Below are positions 9,275-21,393 of a stretch of 64,000 nt of DNA, in pieces. Location of the stretch: positions 11,966,001 through 12,030,000 of the forward strand of contig CM114272.1 of assembly GCA_050084515.1 (NCBI GenBank), in the 5' to 3' direction. Source of the stretch: Blasia pusilla. Taxonomy: Eukaryota; Marchantiophyta; Marchantiopsida; Blasiales. A program made the translations under genes and the position numbers. The notes beneath the pieces are model-generated. The model was given only the letters and a program-made list of their open reading frames with translations, was not told where the DNA came from and ran no database searches. The stretch's first letter is position 1, and each line of letters starts with the position of its first letter.

Positions 9275-10838
9275 AAAATGACCCACCAATCGAAAACCCA
9301 AATCCCAAAAGCTTGGCGAATAAGATGACTCAAAGAAGAAAAATTGAAAAGTTGAGTTCTAGGCCACAAACTGAAGTTCCTAATTTGCACAAGTTTCTAA
9401 GGTGAACTCGGAGTCTTGAGTTCATGGATCACATGCATGTCAAAAAAACTGCTTCCTTAGGGATTTTCATGAGTGGAAGAGGGTTTCCATGGCTACTACG
9501 AATCAAATTGATATAATCACCGTCTTTCAAGTGCGCTGACCGGAGTCCACCGCATCAGAAGGGACATCCCTGGGCTCCTCCCTGCGTGAGCCTGTGAGAG
9601 TAACCATGATTTCTAATTAATCAGATATATGAAAACCAAGTTGCTTCATTAATGTGTGTTTCCTAAAGTTGGGCATCTTAAGTGCATGGCTTCTTGGTGT
9701 TATTGCTCTGGCTGGCTCTGGAATATGCTCAATATGCTCTTCTTTCCATTTTGCATTTCAGAAACCTGTCCTTCGGATCTCATGTGGATGATTAACTGCA
9801 TGCCGTCATTCTGCCTAAGTTGTTCCATTACAGACTTCAGCCTATCGGCCGGCATTTGACAGACTTAGCCTATCTGCCGGTATTTGACAGACTTAGTCTA
9901 CACACAATGTATTACATACTCAGCGGTTCTCCACATGGTCGTGGTAGTATTTGTTCACTTTCTCGCTAAGGATGCACATTGCACAACACACATGCACGAT
10001 GGTAAATTCTGTGACGGTTTATTTTGATGGAATGGCAGAGTTCTTCACTACTTAAGTGGTCATGGATATGCACCTCTGCGGAGAGTTACAAGTTACTCAC
10101 CTTATCCATATCCCCGATCTGTTGATTCTGGTGCTGAGTCATTGTTAAATTTCCCTGGGGCATTCCTGTCCTGGCAAGTTAGTTTCACATCATACACTAC
10201 ATAGCCAAGAATTTTGGTTCAAGAAGAGATTTGCCGATTTACGAGGGATTAGCTCATAGAGCAGTTTCCTTTATTAAGAAATTCCGAACAAAGTGCTGAA
10301 GTCGGTTCATATGTAGGATAAACTATCCCATTTGTGAACAGGAAGTTCACACGGATTGACCTATCTTTCAACTTTCAAACAATTACCTGTCGGAGTTGAC
10401 AGGTATTTCAAACTTTTGAGAAAAGCGTTTTCAGGTTTCTAGCAATTGCCTAACAAACCTGTTTTGACGGATTTTAAAAATTTGTAACAATAGGTGAACC
10501 CAGCCAATGAGGTTATAAAGAGGTTCTTGGCTGCAGAAGTAATTGGTAGATCCAAATTCAGTAAATCTCAAACGAGTAAAGAGCTCTGTCATCTTAAAAG
10601 TACAATAAACCTGGCGTCCAACTGGTAGGTGAAGAGCTATCGAATGCTGCCAGCACGGAACCTTATCCTCTAGGCTAATATTTGTGTCGTGTGCTCCCCA
10701 TGGGAAAGTAATCATTAATTGGTTCTCAGCCAGCTGCAGGTGTCTTTGATGTGGATTGGTGTGGGTGCGTCCAAAGGGTCTATTAGCTCTAGATGATGCA
10801 ACCGCTGTCAACATCTTCTAAGGTTCAGGGCACAAAGT
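9275..10838. other. Intergenic and gene 3' flank; short tandem repeat at 9845-9901
   Basis: No gene recognised. At 9845-9873 and 9874-9901 lie two adjacent copies of a roughly 28-bp unit (CCGGCATTTGACAGACTTAG / CCGGTATTTGACAGACTTAG). A minus-strand open frame at 10431-10814 lies just downstream of the methyltransferase stop and is more likely 3' untranslated or spacer sequence. Confidence 0.5.
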
Positions 10839-13145
10839 TCAAATTTTTGACAAGTTCTTTCTCCAGTGAGTGATCTTCTCACGTCCCTGCATCAGAAATA
10901 TCGACCAGAAACTTATTTCTTAGAGAAGGCTAAATATGTTTAAACATGAGAGTGAATTCATTCTTGCGGTGAGTACCAGAAGCTAACCATAACCAGGTTT
11001 CCATCAATTTTTTTCAACATGTCATATACATCAAAGATGATGCTCTGTGTTATTACAGAGCCCCAGAAACCGTTATCGATAGTTCCATCTCTCTGACAGT
11101 CATCCTCAACAAATTCTTTTCTTACCTTGCGGACCTCGAAGCTCAACTCATTATCCTCACAGGATACGATTGATAAACCAACTGGATTCAGCACCTCCTC
11201 ATAGCTGCACAGGGCCGAATTTTGAGATAAACTACATAATCACTCAACACAAATGCAGAAAGTTCCTTTCCCCCATTTGTATCCATTTTTAGTAGTCATT
11301 TTCCATTTTGATACTACACATGAACACAATGACCCTAAAGTTGCAGCTTGATGATCCTAGTTATCTGGTAGACCTAAATTGAAAGCCAGAATAAAAATTT
11401 AGACCTAAATCTCTTAATAGACAACGCCTGTTAAAATTAGTTGAAAAAGGAAGCATCCACAGAGATTTGGGTGGGACAGCTTACGCTTGTACAGAAACTG
11501 CAAAAGGGGGTCCACCTTCTATGTCTTGAATCTGGAAAGCAGGTCATGAAAGATTCAATCCAAGATTACCATGCCAATTAGAGCAAAATGTCAAGTGTGT
11601 GGACTCCAAAAGAAATACAGTTTGAATGCATGAAGTACATCCACTTGAAGTGCGTACGGGATATATGAGAGTAATGAGCTCTCCATCATCGGCAAGTAAC
11701 TCTGCCATTTTTGATGCCCAATGAGGCCGTAACGCAGGAAATATGGCACAGAAGAACCTGACCACCAAATTAAAGTCCAAGAAACAAAAATATTTCAGTG
11801 TGGGTTTTGTGTGAGTGGCTACTACTATATGCGTACAAAAACTTGCAGACACATCTCTATTTAAAAGACAAGAAATAGCACCAATACCCAACTAAGACGT
11901 TTCCTATGAAACACCCCATGAATCAGTAATCGTATCCACTAGAGACTCCCAATTCAGAGACAAAAAAGTTCTTCAAAACTAGGACTGTAGAGCATGGGAT
12001 TGATGGCATAACAGTGACTGTAGTTTCCGTATGAAGAAAAATGCCAGGGTACCCAAACTCCTGCAGCTGCCTGGTTCATCAATTAGTTGACCCTCTTCCA
12101 TTGAGAATGAGATTATCTAGGACAAAACAAGAAGTCTATGTAGCTGGAACTCTGATGCGTACAGCAAAAGGAGAGAAACTTACGTGTAGTCAAATATGAG
12201 GTTAAAAGGAACCTCAGATTTATATGTGAAGAAATCAGCCACAATATACTCCACCCATTTTCCTTTTGGATCCTTTGCTGCAATCTACAAAGAGAAAAAT
12301 TGTAAGATTTGTGGGGACAAAAATCCCTTCTTTCTTGCACTCTTAAACTCCATCCCAAATGTCTGCAACTATTCAGACTGAGCAGCGGGAGATTCATTCT
12401 ATCTTCCTGCAAAAAAATACAGAACTTATTTCATGCATTTTCACCTGCTTGGCCTGGCTATTCCCTCTCTCCGATATGTCAAGGCCGACCACATGGCGAG
12501 ATGCACTTGCTAGAGCCAAAACGTCGTACCCCTGCCTCCCACAGTTGCAAGATCAATCTTGATAACTGTTTGCAGTTTTTGGAAAAAAATTCAATCTGAA
12601 TCAGGATATAGACACAAGATGTACTGAAGTCAGAAGAGATTGCTGGAAAGGATAAGAACTTACTGAGCCACACCCAGGAACAAGAGCTCTCCCATTGGGC
12701 AGCTGACCTTGATCAACAAGATGTTGTATCACAGGAGTGACTTGTCCCATATCCCAAGGTGTTACACTCTCCTTCCAGCAATTGTCCCATGGATTTCCTT
12801 CCAAACAAACGGCCTGGGTTATCTCAAACACAATGGTGACTCTTGTTCCACTCACATAGTAAATTGTAACCAGCACTGGACAATGAAGCCTCCGGAAATT
12901 AATCGAAACGACAGACGAGGTCTAATCAAACAAATTCCACCAGCCGAAAAAATAAATGTACGACTCAGGTTCCGCCAAAATGAAAAGAGAGATAATTGGA
13001 GACAATACGGAGAGAAAGTCAGCCGAGGAGGTTTAAGCAAAATACTTGCATCCTTATCACCCACGATCTCTTGCATTCGCGCTCGCTTCTCTTGCGGAGT
13101 CATGTGACCTGTTTGCTTTCGCGATGCAGCTTCCTCTGCTGCCAT
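10839..13145 (-). CDS. Thiol/halide/thiocyanate methyltransferase (HOL-like, TPMT family)
   Basis: Class I SAM-dependent methyltransferase; relatives methylate bisulfide, thiocyanate and halide ions in the cytosol. Proposed exons (minus strand): 13145-13046, 12875-12664, 12531-12445, 12284-12184, 11757-11658, 11531-11485, 11204-11126, 10886-10839. They sum to 774 nt (257 aa plus stop), close to the family's usual 230-250. Visible features: substrate/SAM segment [19 protein letters not shown] motif [17 protein letters not shown] split by an intron; [52 protein letters not shown]; and the C-terminal [11 protein letters not shown], all in family order. Internal introns are GT-AG with matching phases. 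The acceptor of exon 2 (12875, or 12839) is the least certain point. The ATG at 13145 is the first in frame. The gene appears intact. Confidence 0.85.
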
Positions 13146-15602
13146 ATTTCTCGCACTGAAAACCCGTCCCCTCGGACCACCAGATTGACGTCGATTCGGT
13201 GCACACCCGAACGCACACTTCGCCGAGCACTGTCAATCACAAGGCAAAAACACAGCACCACAGTTACCAGAGCACTATAATCTAAGAATTGGATCGGAAA
13301 AAATTGTCAGTCCCCCGCTTCCTACATGCCTTCTCGCTCGAATCACAAGCCGTTAACAGAATTTGCAGAGCTAATCCACTTCGCAAGCAACGCCACAGCC
13401 ATTCACGTGGGAGCGGACCGAAAGGCGAGGCGCGCATACACCACCGGAACTGCTTAGAGACGCACAGGTCCGGCTCAAATTCGCCATGACTCACTCGCAT
13501 TTGCTGACGTGCTCCGGAGCACTTACGTATATACTGATATATATATATGATCATTTTGAAATTTTAAAATGCATTCATTTTATTGTCTCTCTCTTAAAGT
13601 GACACTTGTCAACACCATGAAAATCGGGGGAGGACACATGTAACCTTGAGGAGGGTTAGAAGAAACCCTAAAGGCTTTCTTCTAACCCCATCCTCTTTTA
13701 ATTAGGTTGATTTTTGGATTCTTCTTCATATATTCGGTCAACTGTTATGATATGGATGATCCCTTCTCGACCAAAGTATTTTCCTCTTATCTCTTCCCTT
13801 TTATCGTTTATTATATCCACGCTTTGAATACTTTTATGAGGTGGATCCTAGCTATATCCATCTAGTAGAGCAATCCTCTATCATAAAATCTAATCTAGTA
13901 AATATTGAGTATGATCTCTTTTATGCCCATTCAATATTCATCCTACCTACTTTTTATTTTACTACTAGTGGGCGCCCCCAGCTATGTACGAGAGAGTGTA
14001 GGGACTCATCATGTTGCATATAAATTTATTTTTCTTGCTGCCCGGTTTCCACATGTCAGGCAAAGAGGTGTTTGCAGATCGAGAAGACACTCTCCTATAA
14101 TAATATAGATTTGCATCAAAGAAGTTCGAATTTTTTGGGTGACAATTGGTTTGAACAACTATGTCTTCAAGTTCTTGGATGAGGTTTTTTTGAAAGATCT
14201 AGAATGGTTTTATTTGTTCCCTTATCTAGGGGATCCCTAGATAGCTTATGGGATTCTCTCCCAATATTTTTTACGACTTCCCTCCTACCTTCTCCACACT
14301 TGTCTTTCCACTTCATAGGTTGGTCATTTAGACACTTCTATTGCAGCAAATTTTGGTCAACTTTAAGGATATCTCCAAGGAGATTTCAAGGAGATTTCCT
14401 TATCTTGATGGATTGTGTGGCCCATGTAGAGGAGTTGGACCTATTATTCTAACAATAATTGAGATCTGCCCAAACTCTTCTTCCTCTTGCTACACAAGTA
14501 GTTCTACCACATTTTAGTCAATTGATTACACTTTAGCCCTTTCAGGCTTGATCGATTTCAAGAGCTTATCTTTGAAAATTTGCACCAAATCAATTTTTCT
14601 ACCATTCTCTGACACTTATCGAGCTCATCGATGTTCATATGCGAGCACATGATCAGAGGCATAGGTTACTACAAATCTTCTTATTTTTCCATTTCGTCTT
14701 CCTTGGAGTATATTCTCCATAGCTCTAAAATTATGCCTTGGACTTTATCATCCGTCTCTAGTAGGTGTGGTGAATTGTGTGTGGGGAGTCGTTGATGCAA
14801 AGGGTATCCACATTCTCCAATATGCATATGATGAAGAACGAATAGTGATTACATCTATCTTCTCATACTTTCCTTAAAACATATGCTTTCTACTCCCTCA
14901 AGAATCATCACCTTGCTCTTTCTTGTATTCCTTCTCTCTCCATAGTTAGAACGCCACATGTGACTTGCAAGGACCTTGCATTAATGACTTTCCTTAATAT
15001 CCTTGTAAATGACTTAATAGGTACTTGCGATTGCAACCCATAAAGTACTCATAATCTATGTGTGCATTGCCTTGTGTTTTGCAACCCTTGGGATATATCA
15101 AGTACCTAGAAGTATACTTATAAACCCGATAGTTTTTGAATGGCTACGGAGATTAATTTGCAATTTATACTGCAAAGAGTGCACACGTCTCACTTCTTCC
15201 CTCTTGGTTCCTTCTCTTCACACATGCTTTCCTATTTACCTAGTGTTGGCCTTCCATGACGAATGGGAGTATACGCTATTGCCAATAGGATACTGCTCAA
15301 ACTTTGCATCCTGCCATCATTTCATGTCCTAGCGGTTACTGTGGTTCAAAGTGTCATACATACTCTAATTATGTTACTATATGTAATCGAAGAAACATAG
15401 CAAGGATAAAATTGAGAATCAAAAAATTACACGATTTATATCGATTATGAAATCAGCCTAGGCGAAACCTACAAACATTAATGTAATTGCCATTTAGGGT
15501 TAGGGTTCCATCCAATTTCTTCTATTCCATTTTTCAAAATTTGCTGGTTTTGCATAATCCCCGTTTATTAGAAGTCTTCCCTGGAAAAACATTACCACTT
15601 CA
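13146..15602. other. Intergenic, no gene recognised
   Basis: Includes the presumed promoter of the methyltransferase gene (upstream of 13145, locally GC-richer to about 13510). A hairpin of about 12 bp lies at 13656-13692 (GGTTAGAAGAAA ... TTTCTTCTAACC). The remaining open frames are short and without recognisable domains. Confidence 0.45.
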
Positions 15603-15860
15603 CTACTCCAAATATGAAGTCAAACTTCTCGAAAAGTTCGATCCATGGAAACCTGATGAGAAAACAGCCCTTTCTTTTTCCTCTGGAAGTAAGATACATG
15701 ATCGAGAATTGATGCGAGCCACACTTCCAACCGCCTCCCAGTAGTTGGAAATCCTCCATAAATCAGTGCGAAGATTTTGCCCAGCTAAAAGGAAAAGAGC
15801 TACTGCGGTAACCATCAGACTCCACTTCACCATTCCTGCTCGCTCTTGTGCAGTGTCCAT
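15603..15860 (-). CDS. Hypothetical small membrane-anchored ORF
   Basis: 85-residue open frame from an ATG at 15860. Residues 12-27 (KWSLMVTAVALFLLAG) form a hydrophobic segment after a short polar start, like a signal anchor. I recognise no domain after it. It could be a first exon left behind by a lost gene, or chance. No downstream exons were found on the minus strand. Confidence 0.25.
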   Translation of the reverse strand: MDTAQERAGMVKWSLMVTAVALFLLAGQNLRTDLWRISNYWEAVGSVARINSRSCILLPEEKERAVFSSGFHGSNFSRSLTSYLE

Positions 15861-16398
15861 GAAAACGCAGTCCTTTCACAATGCGCCAACGGCTCGGGCC
15901 GTGTTGCGAGGGCTCAATTGTCTCCCCATAGCCTGTGCACCGCTCTACTCCGCAGCTTCTCCATTTCATGAGTGATCAAAGGACAGCCCTGATGAAATTG
16001 CATACCCGGCGCTGCGAGCCTCATAAAGTTTAAGAAAGCTTAAGACTTCCAGAGAGGCTCCAGATCAAGCTTCTGCTTCGAGTTGCTTGAGAATGGGGTT
16101 GCGATGCACATGGTGATTTCGGTCTTTGGAAGTGCTTGTAGCGAGGCAGATGAAAATTTTGGGACATTGTTCTTGGAAGGTGGTGGCAAGTTCTGTGGAT
16201 TTCGAAGTGGGCTTCTCGAGGCAATGGTGATTTTGGCCAAGGGAGGAGAGCCGAATCTCGCAAGCGAATTCAGGGGAGAGCTGGTAGTGAGCTCGGTGAA
16301 GATTTCGCAAGACATTGCTCGGGAAGTGGTACCGAGCCAGGTCAGGGTCTCGTAATCAATTTCATGAAGAGGTGGTGGCGAGGCAGATGATGATTTTG
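15861..16398. other. 3' flank of zinc-knuckle gene, degenerate short repeats
   Basis: Not coding as far as I can see. GCGAGGCAGATGA followed by ATTTTG occurs near 16141 and again near 16378, with related phrases between, suggesting an internally repetitive 3' region. Confidence 0.4.
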
Positions 16399-19062
16399 CT
16401 ATAAATTTGGCGAGGAATCGTTGTCCAGCCTGGGGCTAACCTCGATAGACTCTTCTGCGACCTTCGCAGCCATGGTACAAGTGCGCTTGTCGTGGCCGGA
16501 CTGCCCACACGTACTGCAGACCTTGCTTCTGGGCCTTTGCGCCATGGTCGCGAGCTCCGGGCAAGACGTTCTCGTGTGCCCTACTCTCCTACAGACCCCG
16601 CATCGATTGATCAACCTCCTAGGGTTTCGTCCTTGATCTTGCCCCTCCGCTTCGATGCTTTGTTGCTGGCACCTTCTACTCTGATGGCCTATCTGTCCGC
16701 AGTTGCTGCACCTGTAGGTGCGCGTAGTGGATCCTGGGGCTCTCACGCCTTTCTTCTCGTATCCAAGCTTCGGACAGAAGTGTCTGCGATGACCTTCTTC
16801 CCCACAGTATGTACAGGTGAAGCGCACCCCTGCAAAAAATGAATGGCAGGGTATCCATCAGCAGGGGACAGATTTCAGAGACGTCGAGTTTGGCGAAATC
16901 CTTTATGGTGTGAAGCAACAAAAGTGTGAGTTTGCGTTCTCATGCATACCGATCATGCTCTGGCTGCGTTTGAGACGATTCTCGGGGGATTTGAAGTACG
17001 CTTTAAGTTTCTCAGATGTTCGAGTTCTTGCTTCCTTTGTGCTCCTCGCCTTCTGCATCACACCACCACGGTCATAGCCATGAATTTGTGTTCCCTCCAT
17101 CTCTTCCTTGTACATGATAAATTGTAAATTGAAGTCAAAACGTGAGGAGTTGAAGATCCAGATTCAGATAATTTGTCGGTTCCAAAACTCTAATGTCATC
17201 CAACCGTCAGATTGTCAACCATGTCTACCTTGAGATGATCGGGAGAGTGCTGTGACCAACTCCTTATCTTACCAGTTCTGAGATACAGAAATGTGTTCTA
17301 TGCATACATCGGGAAGAGCAAACAAAGGTTACTTGCCTTGATAGCAGAAACTCTTTCAGCATGGAGGATAGGATCTTGATGAATTTGTTTCAGTCTTCTG
17401 CTGATGGATCCAGTCCGCGCTTCCAAATCCTGCAGCATATGCTTGCAACTCCGGAATCAGCGCAATGCAGACCATGACATGCATTGGTCCTAAATCGCGG
17501 GAAAGGCCGACTGTTGCGCCTTGATCCCACGATCCAATATGCCTATCAATTTATAGTCGGTGGTAAGGTAGTAAACCTTCAAAGCTCTGCTAATTTTCGC
17601 TCGGACTTCCGGTGAAGGAGGTGCATAGACACGATTCGTTTTCCTCTTCGGCTTGGGAGGTATCTCCATGCTATCGATAGCCTCATCATCAGCAATCAGC
17701 AGAGGTGAACTGGTCCGAACAAGCAGAAGCCACCCAAGCTCAGACACGCATCTCTGGCTGATTGAAACTCAAAAGGCCCGCAACTAAGACACCAGAAAAC
17801 CAGCTCTTGTCCCAACATCTCCTCATATATTTTCAGCTGGCGAACAGCGATGATCGCTGCCGTAATAGAGTAGGAATAAGCTAAACGCTAGAATGAAGAC
17901 GGTATTTCCCTCGAGACCTGAATAGGATTGAAGGTAGCCACTCAATTCAACGTTGTCACATTATGCCTCAAAAGAACCTCAAGGAGGAAGGGGTAGAATT
18001 TTGGGTGCATTAGGTGAGAAAGACACCGTGGTTGCGCGCTCTCCCACACGGACTCGTTGATGGACTCCACCCAAATGACGCGCTCGCCATGGCAGTGAGA
18101 GCAGGTTAGGAATCCCTGGAAGCAACAGGTGCGAAGGGGGTGAAGTTGAAGGTTGAAACACGGAGCACGGTCAAGAGGAAGGTGGTGCAATGGCAGAAAC
18201 AGAACAAAAGAGGAACACGAAAGAATGGGGTACCGGGCGAGTGATCCTACGAATCCGTATTAATTACCCTCCTGCCACATTGAAGACAAGATGCTTCCAA
18301 ATTTGCGATCATCTTGCAGTTAGGACAAAGCGTGTACCCACGGCCTCTACATGTCGGGCAAGGAATCTCCTTCAGCGTTTCGCCGCTGGGTCCAAACCCT
18401 GGCGTAGGCCGATTCGCTGCCGAACTCCTGAAATCCAAAGCCAATCTAGTAGTCAAGTTCCAACCCCAACACCCCTCACCGAGTAGCCCGCTCCCTCACC
18501 GTCCTATTTTGCCATCAATGTCCAGCTTGGGCATGTCGATTGCAAAATGGAAGTCCATAAAACAGCGTCCATACAAATCGAGCAACAGCAGGCAGACCTA
18601 AGAGCAGAACGAACACACCTGGAAACCAGAAGGGATCGAATACATTCGGAACAAAATAAATGAATCCCAGGCACTCACCGGGGGTGTAGATCGGCTCCGA
18701 GTCCGAATAAATCCTCCCACGGGTCCCAATCGAGCTGTGGCAAAAGGAAGAGCACGGTGACCACGTGAGAGACACCCCATCGCATCCAAATAAAACAACG
18801 AATTCAGACTGCATCGCCCGAGAAAACTCTCACGGGAAGGCTGCGTGCGTACACGACCATTGCTCTCAGAGGATGTTGGTACCGGAAATCTTGAATGCGC
18901 GGTGGAGTCTCCACCATCCGCGGGTGGTCGCCCCGCCCTAATCCAATTCCGCTCGATGAAAACATTCTTCGTCCCAGGAAGCCTAAAGCCTCCGCCTACC
19001 TTGGCGAATCCAGACAACGTATACACACTCCCTACGCGGGGACTTGATCGCAGTAACAGCAT
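16399..19062 (-). CDS. DnaJ-type zinc / NUMOD3-like / four-CCHC zinc-knuckle protein
   Basis: Exons (minus): 19062-18679, 18597-18500, 18427-18268, 18115-18027, 17709-17577, 17429-17337, 17106-16950, 16829-16399. They total 1545 nt (514 aa) and every junction phase agrees. The N-terminus is Arg/Ser-rich and poor in acids (MLLLRSSPRVGSVYTLSG), like an organelle transit peptide. Residues 184-224 carry four CxxC pairs (CPTCRGRG, CPNC, CLQC, CSHCHG), a DnaJ-type cysteine-rich zinc domain. Exons 5-7 carry NUMOD3-like modules (SPEVRAKISRALK; RTGSISRRLKQIHQDP; SEKLKAYFKSPENRLKRS). The last exon has four CX2CX4HX4C knuckles (CTYCGEEGHRRHFC, CSNCGQIGHQSRRC, CGVCRRVGHTRTSC, CSTCGQSGHDKRTC). RNA or DNA binding in plastid or mitochondrion is an inference. 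Exon 1 contains a possible 99-nt in-frame intron (18833-18735). Confidence 0.82.
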
Positions 19063-20988
19063 GTGCCTCGAAACCCTGGAACTGGAAGATCCACAAAACT
19101 GGCGCTCGTTTTTCCCTTCCTAATTTCGTGCTTATCATGCCAATGAGGCTGTCTGTGGCCGTAACGTGATCCGGACCCGGAAGAGAATCTGGCTGAGCGC
19201 CTAGGAGTGAGACCATGGACGAAATGGCCCGGTCTCGTGAACGTGTGGTCGTATGTTTCTGGAGTTTTCTTTGAGTCGCTTTGAGAATTCTCGCGTCTTT
19301 CGGGAAATTGAGTTTGAGGACTGAATGGAGAACATCATTCGTCTCGACTTTTCGAGGATGTAGCGTTTGGGCGAAGAATGCAAGACTCCGTCCGTCCTCG
19401 AGCGGCTTTCTCTGTCGTTCGATCCACGCCATCTTGATGGTCTCAGTGTGTCACACGGCGGGAAGCTTTTGCAGTGCAGGCGATAAGGTGATACCGGACG
19501 GAGAGACGTCGTGGTCGAAGCTTGGCTTGCCACGCGCGCGTGGCGGCAGAATGCGATGACACATGGCATTTTCCATCGTACTTGTAACTCGTGGAAAAAA
19601 GTACTATAGTGTAGAGCCCGTGCTATGTTTAGGGTCCTTCACGGGAGTACCGTGAAGATTAATCCTATTTTCTCAAATTCAAAATGATTTTATGTTTTTT
19701 AATACTAATATTGCGGGAGAAACGGTGGGAGCATAAGAAAAGTTATATGGGGTTTTATGACGAAAAAATATACTAACACATGGATTAAAATAAATACCAT
19801 AGCACTTTGGGTTCTAAATGCAATTTGGGTTCCAAGAAGGCGACCGTGATGATGGAGTAATTGGGGAAGGAGAAGCGGAATGGTTTTGTTACGGATTATC
19901 CCTATTCACATCTCATATCCATCCAGCGATTGAGAAGTTCACATCCGACGGCTGAGAAATATGCAAAATAACCTCTGCATTTGGAATCGACTATTAGTGA
20001 GGGCCGTAAAAAGAATTCACGTGTTTGCAAATTAAGAAGCCATTCTACAATAATAATAAAGATTTCTTATTTTCTTCTTATGCTAATTCAGGCATAATTT
20101 AAGGGGATTGACATATTAAAAAATACAACCAATTTTAAAATAATTTTATAAAGGGGAAGTGAAAAGATTTGTTAGTATTTGAATTCAATTTGTCTGCACT
20201 TTTAAAAGTAATCCGATAGCATACTAAGGCCATAAGAATCCGACGACAAGCTTTTATGGTGCCTCGGGAATGCGCCACAACTTGCAAGACTTAAGTTTCC
20301 TCACTTGTGGATTCACCATCCAAGACCTTTGTTGTCCATTTACTTTGCCAATGTATTAAGGTTGTCTCGAATGAAGCACGATAGTAGCAGGGCTAGCTAT
20401 GGGATTTATGTGCGTAGTGATGGTGGTTGCAATGGTTGTGGTAAGAGTCACGGTGGGTATTGTGGTTGCGGTCCAAGTTACAGGAAGTCATGGTTGCGGT
20501 GGTGGTATGAGTCGCGCTCATGTTCGCACGAGGTTGGCTTAGGGATTTGCAGATTATAGGCATCAAATATTAAAGCTTGTGGCGAGATCAAATGCTTGGC
20601 TTGGAAGTGCTCCAAAGTATGGTGTTGGTCAAAAATTTTGAAGGTTCATGTTCAACTGCTCCTCGCTTGTTGGATATCCATCACAACCATGTTTAGCTCA
20701 AAGATTGTAGAGCTTAGGGTCATAATTGAGCTCGTGCTCATGCTCGAAGTACTGGAAAGTTTGCAAGGCTTAGGCGAATGTTGCACGGCTAGAACAATGA
20801 TCGATTCCTCTCGACTGCTTGTGTCACAAAGGGGTTAAGCTCATACTTACATCGTCAAAGGGTCAAACATCATTGTGTCAAATGGAGATCAAGCATTATT
20901 AGGGTTAAGCTCATATTATTGGCTATTGTTGCTAGCACCATAGTAAATTTCAGTTGGTTAGGGTTAAATGTTGTAGGGCTTGAATCAT
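19063..20988. other. Intergenic, promoter side of the zinc-knuckle gene
   Basis: 19063-19570 is GC-richer, with open frames on the minus strand (19432-18983 and 19569-19201) that lack recognisable domains; this is probably 5' untranslated and promoter sequence. 19600-20250 is AT-rich. A phrase at 19945-20010 (GAGAAATATGCAAAATAAC ... GGGCCGTAA) recurs in diverged form at 22745-22855, indicating an unnamed dispersed repeat. Confidence 0.4.
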
Positions 20989-21393
20989 GGTTGCACAGAA
21001 ACGGACATGTCAGTTCATGGGATGGACAAGTCAGGACATGCCCAACCGACCCCCAAACCCTAGGCTTTTTTGGTATCCTCGTGGCCCTCGCGGGCTCAAA
21101 ATGCGGGAATGGATGCATGCTTAGATTGAGGGAGGCGGGCAGGAATTGGTGTGCCAATAGCTCGTGGCAGGCCCGCACAGGGTCAATGAGGGCTTAGGGT
21201 GGGCAGTTGCAGGCGAAAGGTTCTCAGAATGGGTGTGGGTTGGCCGAGCCCAAGTGTATGTTGTGGGGAGGGGGGTGGGCTCAGGTTTGGGCCGTGGGTA
21301 CCCGTGCCCGCACAAACATGTGTGTCCTAGGGATGGACATAAGTCCATGGGCATGGACTTGTCTGTACATAGAGACTTTGTTTGTGTGCAACC
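20989..21393. mobile_element. MITE copy 1 (GGTTGCA terminal inverted repeats)
   Basis: Left end GGTTGCACAGAAAC, right end GTTTGTGTGCAACC: inverted to each other with few mismatches. The flanks carry TTGAATC just outside both ends (20980-20986 and 21398-21404), a possible target duplication set 2 and 4 bases off the repeat. A related copy is at 43069-43344, sharing the left (ATGGACAAGTC-like) and right (ACTTTGT) subterminal sequences. No coding capacity; probably driven in trans by a MULE-type transposase, judged only from the possible duplication length. Confidence 0.6.

Noticed and set aside
10431-10814. 127-residue minus-strand frame after the methyltransferase stop
   Set aside because: No domain, and in the expected 3' untranslated position.
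18983-19432. 149-residue minus-strand frame upstream of the zinc-knuckle gene
   Set aside because: No domain, overlaps the better-supported exon 1 in another frame, and lies in a GC-rich promoter-like stretch.
20305-20559. Cys/Gly-rich 84-residue frame
   Set aside because: Low-complexity GGT/TGC-rich DNA; no neighbouring exons or conserved spacing of cysteines.
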